This document shows positions 40,401 through 43,786 of a DNA stretch of 43,786 bases, one piece after another (within the stretch, counting starts at the first letter, position 1; every line of letters begins with the position of its first letter). Origin of the DNA: a virus. Below the pieces are notes generated by a model that saw only the letters and a list, made by a program, of their open reading frames with translations, had not been told where the DNA came from and searched no databases. The translations under genes were made by a program, and so were the position numbers. The stretch lies in IMG/VR virus record IMGVR_UViG_3300028384_000441, positions 1 to 43,786 of that record; one strand, 5' to 3'.

Positions 40401-43220
40401 GAATCAACATATACTCAGGGTAACTTTGTTGATGACATTATCATCTCTGCTGGTGGTCTCGGATTTACAGATGGTCAATACTTTGATGTTAATCTAACAG
40501 GTGGTTCTGGTACTGGACTATCGGCAAACATTGTTGTTTCTGGAAATAGTGTAACTGAAGTTGTAGTTACTGCTGGTGGATCTGGATATGGTACTGACTT
40601 TACAATCACCACACCTCCTCTAGAGATTGGTGCTGGATCGGGTCTTGTATTAGAAGCAAAGATTTCTACTGTTAATAGACAATACGCAAACGTTTCTGTT
40701 GATGTTCAGAGGGTTACCGATCTAACCATTTCTTCTGACCTCTACGGCACAATTGGTGTTTCTAGATTTAAGAAAGATCAGTTTAATATTGGTTCTGCTG
40801 GTAATGGTTCTGTTGAACTCAAGACAGGTCCTGGTTCAGGTTTAGACGCTGACCTTCTCGATACAAGACAAGGTTCATTCTATCTAAACTCCAGCAACCA
40901 GAACGCTGGAACACTACCAACCGATAGACTTTCTGGTACATACAACATCAGTGTTTCTGGTACTTCTGGTAACACAATCAGACTACTAACTGGTACTAAC
41001 AACCCAACTTCAAACCCTGCTCCAAATAACTTTGTTGAAGGTCTAGTTGCTAACACTATCAACAACTCTGCCGATGGATTGAGTGATGGAGGATCTCAGC
41101 ACCTTGTTTTAACAATCAGAAATAAAGGTGAAGGTCTAACCGCTGAAGGTGGTGTACGTCAAATGGCGTTCACTGATAATGACAATATCTATCTACGTGG
41201 TTCTGGAACTGGTGTCACCACATTCGGTTCTTGGGCAAAGATGTGGTCATCATTGAATGATGGTCCTGGTTCTGATCTTGACGCTGATAAACTAGATAAC
41301 AAGCAAGGATCTTGGTATCAGAATGCTCTCAACATTAACTATGGTACTCTATCTGATAATAGACTACCAACGTTTATCAGTGCTACTAAGGTAAGAGATA
41401 CTCTAACAGTACAGTCATTTAATGGTGATCCTAAGTATAGAATTTACATTTCTGGTCGTATTCTAAACACGTCACCATTTACTCCTGGTACTAATGTAAA
41501 CCTATACAATGCTCAATCACAGGGAACAGGAACCATCTCTATCGATAACTTAATCATCAATGATGATTTAAGTGATAATTTTAATGATTATACCATTATC
41601 ATTGGTAGATTAATAACTGGTAACTTTAACGGTGCTGAAACCATTGGTACTACAGCAGTATCAGTTTCTTTCCAAGACTTCGCTATTGAAGACGATAACA
41701 TCGTAGAGGTAGCAAAACTTGAAAGTGATGGCGGTACTGCTAACCTAAGACTTGGTAGATCCGATGGTCAAGCAACATCACCTGCTGTGTATTTCACAAG
41801 CGCACAGTTGGCACCAACTAACTATAACGCTGCTATTATCGCTACTGGTGGTAATGCTACTGATGGTTCGGGTACTCTAAACGTTCTTGTACAAAATGCC
41901 AACGGTCTTAATGTAAATGGTAACGTTGTTTGGAACTCTGGTAACATTGAGTTCCAATCAGCAAATATTGCTAACACCGCTGTTCTTCGTGATGCTAATG
42001 GAGACTTTGCTGGTGGAACATTCACTGGTAACGTAACTGGTGCTTCTTCACTAAACGTCCTGAAGGCAGGCGACACCATGACTGGTTCGCTAAACATCAC
42101 GGGTACTAACTCTAACTTTAGCGTTAGTGGAACAGCAAGTGTATTAAGTGCTGCCTCTATTACTGGAGACCTAGCAGTAGATACTGACACACTATTTGTT
42201 GATGTATCACAAGATGGTGTTGGTATCAACGTTGGTACAACACTTACTGCTGGTGTTGGTCTTGATATTCTTGGTGGAGCAGTTGCTGCTCTAAGACTAG
42301 GTGGTCTTGCGAACCCAACTGGTCATATGCTACTGATTGATGGTTCTAGAAACTCTTATTATGATGATACTAGCCATGCGATGATGTTCATCACGTCTGG
42401 AGCACAGAACAGCACACATCCTGGCGAAGGCGCACACTGGATCTTTAACGGTAGAGCATCCGATAGAGATTTCATCTTCCGTAATAACTCTTCTAATAAA
42501 CTAATTATTCAAGGTAATGGTGGTCTCAAGATTGAGAACAGCGGAACAAATAATGGTCTTGACGTTGATAATCAAATTCTTGGTAGAGAAAGTCTGCAAC
42601 TTGGCACTGGCGCTGATAACGCTGGTCAGGGAATTACTTTCTATGGTGCTAACTCTTATAGAAATGCTAAGGTTTCCCAGAACCAACTTGCTAATGACCT
42701 ATTTACATTACAAGGTTCAACAGCAAATGGTGGTACAACTTGGAATGGAACACCAGCAATTTCAGTTAACTTAAGCAACAACAGAATTGGTGTTAATACC
42801 ACTTCTACTAGTGGCACTGATCCAGACAACGGAACTAACAGAAACTACATCCTCAATGTTGAGGGAGACATGAACCTCAATGGTCAGTTCTTCCAAAACA
42901 ATGCTGAATTCGTTACTTCTAGATGGACTGAAGCATCTAACGCAATCGACATCTATAGATTGTCGAAGGTTGGTATCAACCAAGCAGATCCAGATTATAC
43001 ATTGGATATTAATGGTGATACTAACGTAAGAGGTGTCTTCAGAATTAATGGAGCAGCACAACATCTAGATACATACGGTATCGTTAAGAGCAATCCTAAC
43101 GTACTCGATGAGGACATTACAGTCCCAGCAAACACAAACGCATTCATGTGCGGTGACATTACTATTGCTGATGGAAGAACAATTACCGTTGGAAACAGTA
43201 GTACCTTCGTTGTTATCTAA
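34464..43220 (+). CDS. Giant fibre-like virion protein (2,918 aa)
   Basis: A modular tail fibre-type protein. GxGYT repeats lie at about 55-145, 1715-1795 and 1990-2060. A parallel beta-helix (pectate-lyase-like) start is at about 295-390: GGRIYVSEQIGSDLNDGRSA, then PVRTIKKAAQLAW and SLPPDASVVGDNLRLVIIRP. Two RDIGY-type helical modules follow (about 773-976 and 1046-1151). A second beta-helix segment is near 1296-1367 (GKSMVASAFTIVSFGGTGYK). PTQKAVRDYI at about 1590 is a typical fibre shaft start. Two LDAD-LD-QGS-Y repeats (about 2130 and 2271) recall T4 gp37. The C-terminus is TVPANTNAFMCGDITIADGR then TITVGNSSTFVVI. Probably a side tail fibre or baseplate-proximal fibre; catalytic action on polysaccharide is possible but unproven. 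Confidence 0.85.
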   Translation: MSFNINSDKEFIRGSKPKLVGDNELTIRGGTGSLEREILRTQLDSDTGLPRVGINRTGQRVNTITIVEGGTGYTSVPTITVDPPTTPGGIQALASAFIFNGRVINVAINNPGSGYTQAPNVTVTGGFGVGCELEAVLDTVDFELDINGAIRTSTSIISDTARVLNLDIDNFVTPDLELRGPHLKTYINGTGSLYPTQAKIFQENEYVYFGTNVYQALNSGEATAVPPTHTDGNVVNGEVTFQHIGFRIDDANAFGYGETGEAGLFPRSITPLLGDRSDKIATTEYVLNLATNDVGGRIYVSEQIGSDLNDGRSAVNPVRTIKKAAQLAWATPGIKETIIVSGGDYVEDNPISLPPDASVVGDNLRLVIIRPGNPGKHMFKFGDKNYVIGVTYRDRIDGNGDPVSTWDFAMVFDDKQRVVLDYEVNGDFGVEFPIGHQVFGPDQFRLGFQQNGGGSALQVGTQVVGVNQGAVAEVIDIDFTTITGPSAYLAGNVDVRAISGSIVEGEQFRYITSITTGSVLSLTSTETIGENGFRVTSDPTGIIAAGDYIFIDDADNSSFTSGYFQVFSIVVDPVAGAFWDVTVIPVFGSTGWTTQQSEVLTLSAATATFFTFDTVSLKSIRAEGEVVSIDEDVTATLPIQRIDFSQQGAFTDGFQSDQFGNSEDLGGIVFYTNELIGRSNIHEFKEGQEITIAGLPTANPDLSFLNGKQRIYKVLEDADGRSRRFVIPKKVTAINDANFDPGQFATVSTYSRSVTLSLLNSPNTFPLSTPVERRYQDACNLIRNNRDFIADEVVGRINSEFKKEYYSVYDISGNDFKIYLGPLDHDNTYDSANPTGTVTFGGVSYNITDFVYDTSVTGVATVTTSVTIPSLAEDDIVQLAGLEITCDAGTKIYPSYSSPDSTGNNGDAQCKQDVVHFLNALIRDLEFGSNHNIIEAAQKYIVGAKVGYIENEIIQTVRAIEYTRELAIYAMCNWRTGNRTPSDPIYAPQYSSLTRYFDDTVVTSTALLNADGTANNSGFACDDVRSAIDTLSYLWVDVIGNNASGTYLDAAYLIARNRDLIADQALIDTETTYPSLGLSDIHQRKCRRDINYILGGLIRDLVLGGNSGIVTNAEAYFTGAALTGIDADQLDETIYAYQQVATYAINAMRNWTDGSGNAITTTSPIPQFTDATILPDPGNPDCANVEASITTSMGLLEDILDGTVLPGETTVNTGTLYDTSSIITYPDSFVYDLQNVRMAIRGIYDDYPIIEASPYTQNASVISFLGGGGALVDGSKVKQPNCPFPGLELDGTASFPNQGKSMVASAFTIVSFGGTGYKVIEDGYTQLVSVFVIFCADGVLAESGGYCSITNSATNFGIYALRGIGFRKEAYDFDVATITNVSATPTGRTIFNIDGLGREPLEHYIIKIDGIENANPDIEYFIDSVGAVGAGPPFAAELTIDDGQGQPMNLVDSTTGNPISTGSLIGYTIRLHRPSIVNSSSHTWEFAGSGTNYLALPENGGTKVEANEQVSEDYGRVYVSGTDELGDFKVGTFARIENRTGAITFTGTVTISEVEFLKLKGGDVVVTGFSADNTLGGATTSDSVLPTQKAVRDYITNNLGPYVNKPYSTNAVPRALVELTDSGKISIDQIPALRPFEVYTVANQSERLAIEGALAGDIAIQQDTTTSFILNNDLDSVFAAFVPDPTVQFTLGDIFTGSQTGGRIQATEYRQGVVYRLNLTDGGTGYTQPPTVTISGTVQQGGVEASAVTTIANGEVVTIDLVVFNGFLGGKGYTSAPTVTIAAPPGSGTQAQAVALIESRLYGDVVNRILIQDTDNIDSSDIPAVTIDITRVVNTSANNNNNWVSLSSNQIAASDITSGVIETDRLASGGAANSFTFLRGDQNWALAVQSVKGAERRYFDKLYSTASSGASQLIFTTNANVLIGHEVINSVAGIQANTNITGITTAAGLTTISLNNPLTQTINAGTIIEFQRGASPMVFESTYTQGNFVDDIIISAGGLGFTDGQYFDVNLTGGSGTGLSANIVVSGNSVTEVVVTAGGSGYGTDFTITTPPLEIGAGSGLVLEAKISTVNRQYANVSVDVQRVTDLTISSDLYGTIGVSRFKKDQFNIGSAGNGSVELKTGPGSGLDADLLDTRQGSFYLNSSNQNAGTLPTDRLSGTYNISVSGTSGNTIRLLTGTNNPTSNPAPNNFVEGLVANTINNSADGLSDGGSQHLVLTIRNKGEGLTAEGGVRQMAFTDNDNIYLRGSGTGVTTFGSWAKMWSSLNDGPGSDLDADKLDNKQGSWYQNALNINYGTLSDNRLPTFISATKVRDTLTVQSFNGDPKYRIYISGRILNTSPFTPGTNVNLYNAQSQGTGTISIDNLIINDDLSDNFNDYTIIIGRLITGNFNGAETIGTTAVSVSFQDFAIEDDNIVEVAKLESDGGTANLRLGRSDGQATSPAVYFTSAQLAPTNYNAAIIATGGNATDGSGTLNVLVQNANGLNVNGNVVWNSGNIEFQSANIANTAVLRDANGDFAGGTFTGNVTGASSLNVLKAGDTMTGSLNITGTNSNFSVSGTASVLSAASITGDLAVDTDTLFVDVSQDGVGINVGTTLTAGVGLDILGGAVAALRLGGLANPTGHMLLIDGSRNSYYDDTSHAMMFITSGAQNSTHPGEGAHWIFNGRASDRDFIFRNNSSNKLIIQGNGGLKIENSGTNNGLDVDNQILGRESLQLGTGADNAGQGITFYGANSYRNAKVSQNQLANDLFTLQGSTANGGTTWNGTPAISVNLSNNRIGVNTTSTSGTDPDNGTNRNYILNVEGDMNLNGQFFQNNAEFVTSRWTEASNAIDIYRLSKVGINQADPDYTLDINGDTNVRGVFRINGAAQHLDTYGIVKSNPNVLDEDITVPANTNAFMCGDITIADGRTITVGNSSTFVVI

Positions 43221-43223
43221 ATA
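43217..43223 (+). promoter_or_regulatory. Late promoter motif before the last gene
   Basis: CTAAATA overlapping the stop of the 2,918-aa gene, followed by TATAAAGG; 27 nt before the ATG at 43251. An AAAGGAAAA stretch may serve as the ribosome site. Confidence 0.6.
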
Positions 43224-43250
43224 TATAAAGGAAAAACCACCAGAAGAGAA

Positions 43251-43786
43251 ATGGCATCTAAAATTAGAGTTGATAATATCACTAACTTAGCTGGTAGTGG
43301 TGCAGTAGACGTTGAGGTTGGTATCGACATTAGTGGTGATATTAACTTCACTGGTTCTTTGCTGAAGAACGGACAACCGTTTGCTTCTCTGCCTGAACAG
43401 GGTCCTGAAACTGCTGGTTCCATGCTGATTTCGGATGGTCAAACTGCTTTCTGGGCATCGCCTACGAATGGTGGTGGTTTAGGTGTTACCAACCCAGCAG
43501 GTACAGATGAGATGCCTGCTGGTGGTGGTAGAACTGGCGGCATTAACCTACAAAACCCATCAGTTCCTGCTGATGGATACCTACCATTTAGTGGTCAAGC
43601 ACAATGGTTTGATAATACTGGTGCTACCTATACTGCTACAATTGGTTCTGAATTTAAATACAGAAGTATCTTCACTCATGGTTTCATGTGTGGAGGATAT
43701 CGTGGTGCTAACCCATGGAGAACTGTCAACCAGACATACCACGCAACAGACGTTACTATCTGTCGTGGTGACCAGTTAGACAGAGC
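43251..43786 (+). CDS. Fibre-type structural protein, 5' part (runs off the window)
   Basis: At least 178 residues are visible. It starts MASKIRVDNITNLAGSGAVD, with ISGDINFTGSLLKNGQPF as a fibre N-terminus. Then come SMLISDGQTAFWASPTNGG and the block YRSIFTHGFMCGGYRGANPW followed by NQTYHATDVTICRGDQLDR. I recognise the HGF-x-x-GGY-x-x-PWR-x-VN-x-T-HATD block from cyanophage tail proteins. The frame is open to the window end. It is preceded by a late promoter motif and belongs to the fibre cluster. Confidence 0.82.
   Translation, partial: MASKIRVDNITNLAGSGAVDVEVGIDISGDINFTGSLLKNGQPFASLPEQGPETAGSMLISDGQTAFWASPTNGGGLGVTNPAGTDEMPAGGGRTGGINLQNPSVPADGYLPFSGQAQWFDNTGATYTATIGSEFKYRSIFTHGFMCGGYRGANPWRTVNQTYHATDVTICRGDQLDR

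Noticed and set aside
1-43786. tRNA genes, CRISPR arrays, insertion sequences, integration sites
   Set aside because: I found no cloverleaf-like gene, spaced repeat array, transposase or integrase on either strand.

Overview
This window looks like part of the genome of a T4-like myovirus infecting marine picocyanobacteria (a Synechococcus/Prochlorococcus cyanomyovirus). The evidence is a co-directional late module in T4 order: PAAR tip, gp25, gp6, a giant protein in the gp7 position, gp8. It is followed by a DUF4815-type structural protein and very large fibre-like proteins with sequence types familiar from cyanophages. T4-like late promoters (TATAAATA / CTAAATA) precede the structural genes. 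All genes I can support lie on the + strand. No tRNA, rRNA, CRISPR array, insertion sequence or integrase is visible. Family and organism assignments come from recognition of the protein sequences, not from a search.

Layout. (1) 1-236 is non-coding: two TTTTCCACA (DnaA-box-like) repeats, an A/T-rich stretch and degenerate 10-11 bp tandem repeats. (2) 237-3091 holds about a dozen very small early-type genes. Four of the upstream regions share one promoter cassette: AAGTGGCACA, a C-rich -35 region, then TTATAAT. At three of them the ATG starts exactly 7 nt after the -10 box, which predicts leaderless mRNAs. The region ends in a GC hairpin. (3) 3190-5293 begins with a late-type promoter. It holds two overlapping small genes, the PAAR spike tip, a 48-aa basic protein, a strong terminator, an N-terminally short 2OG-Fe(II) oxygenase and a conserved cyanophage protein. 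(4) 5324-20502 is the baseplate wedge: gp25, gp6, a ~3,705-aa gp7-like protein split by a frameshift near 9110, and gp8. (5) 20595-28579 is a ~2,661-aa DUF4815 protein, also split by a frameshift (near 22250). (6) 28589-43786 holds a small coiled-coil protein, a 1,711-aa and a 2,918-aa fibre-like protein, a 166-aa structural protein, and the start of another fibre-type gene that runs off the window.

How the genes work together. gp25, gp6, gp7-like and gp8 should build the baseplate wedge, and the PAAR protein should cap the central spike. The DUF4815 and giant fibre-like proteins probably form the periphery and host-recognition parts. The structural proteins share interchangeable modules: GxGYT beta repeats even inside gp8, KCxRDIGY helical modules in both the gp7-like and 2,918-aa proteins, and LDGVLQ modules. 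Two metal-site-type folds also sit inside virion proteins: a YHYH-like domain in the gp7-like protein and a cupredoxin-like domain with apparently complete copper ligands in the 1,711-aa protein.

Most worth a second look: the iterated leaderless-promoter cassette, the cupredoxin domain with a degenerate second copy, the two frame breaks in giant structural genes, the overlapping small gene pair before PAAR, and the truncated oxygenase.
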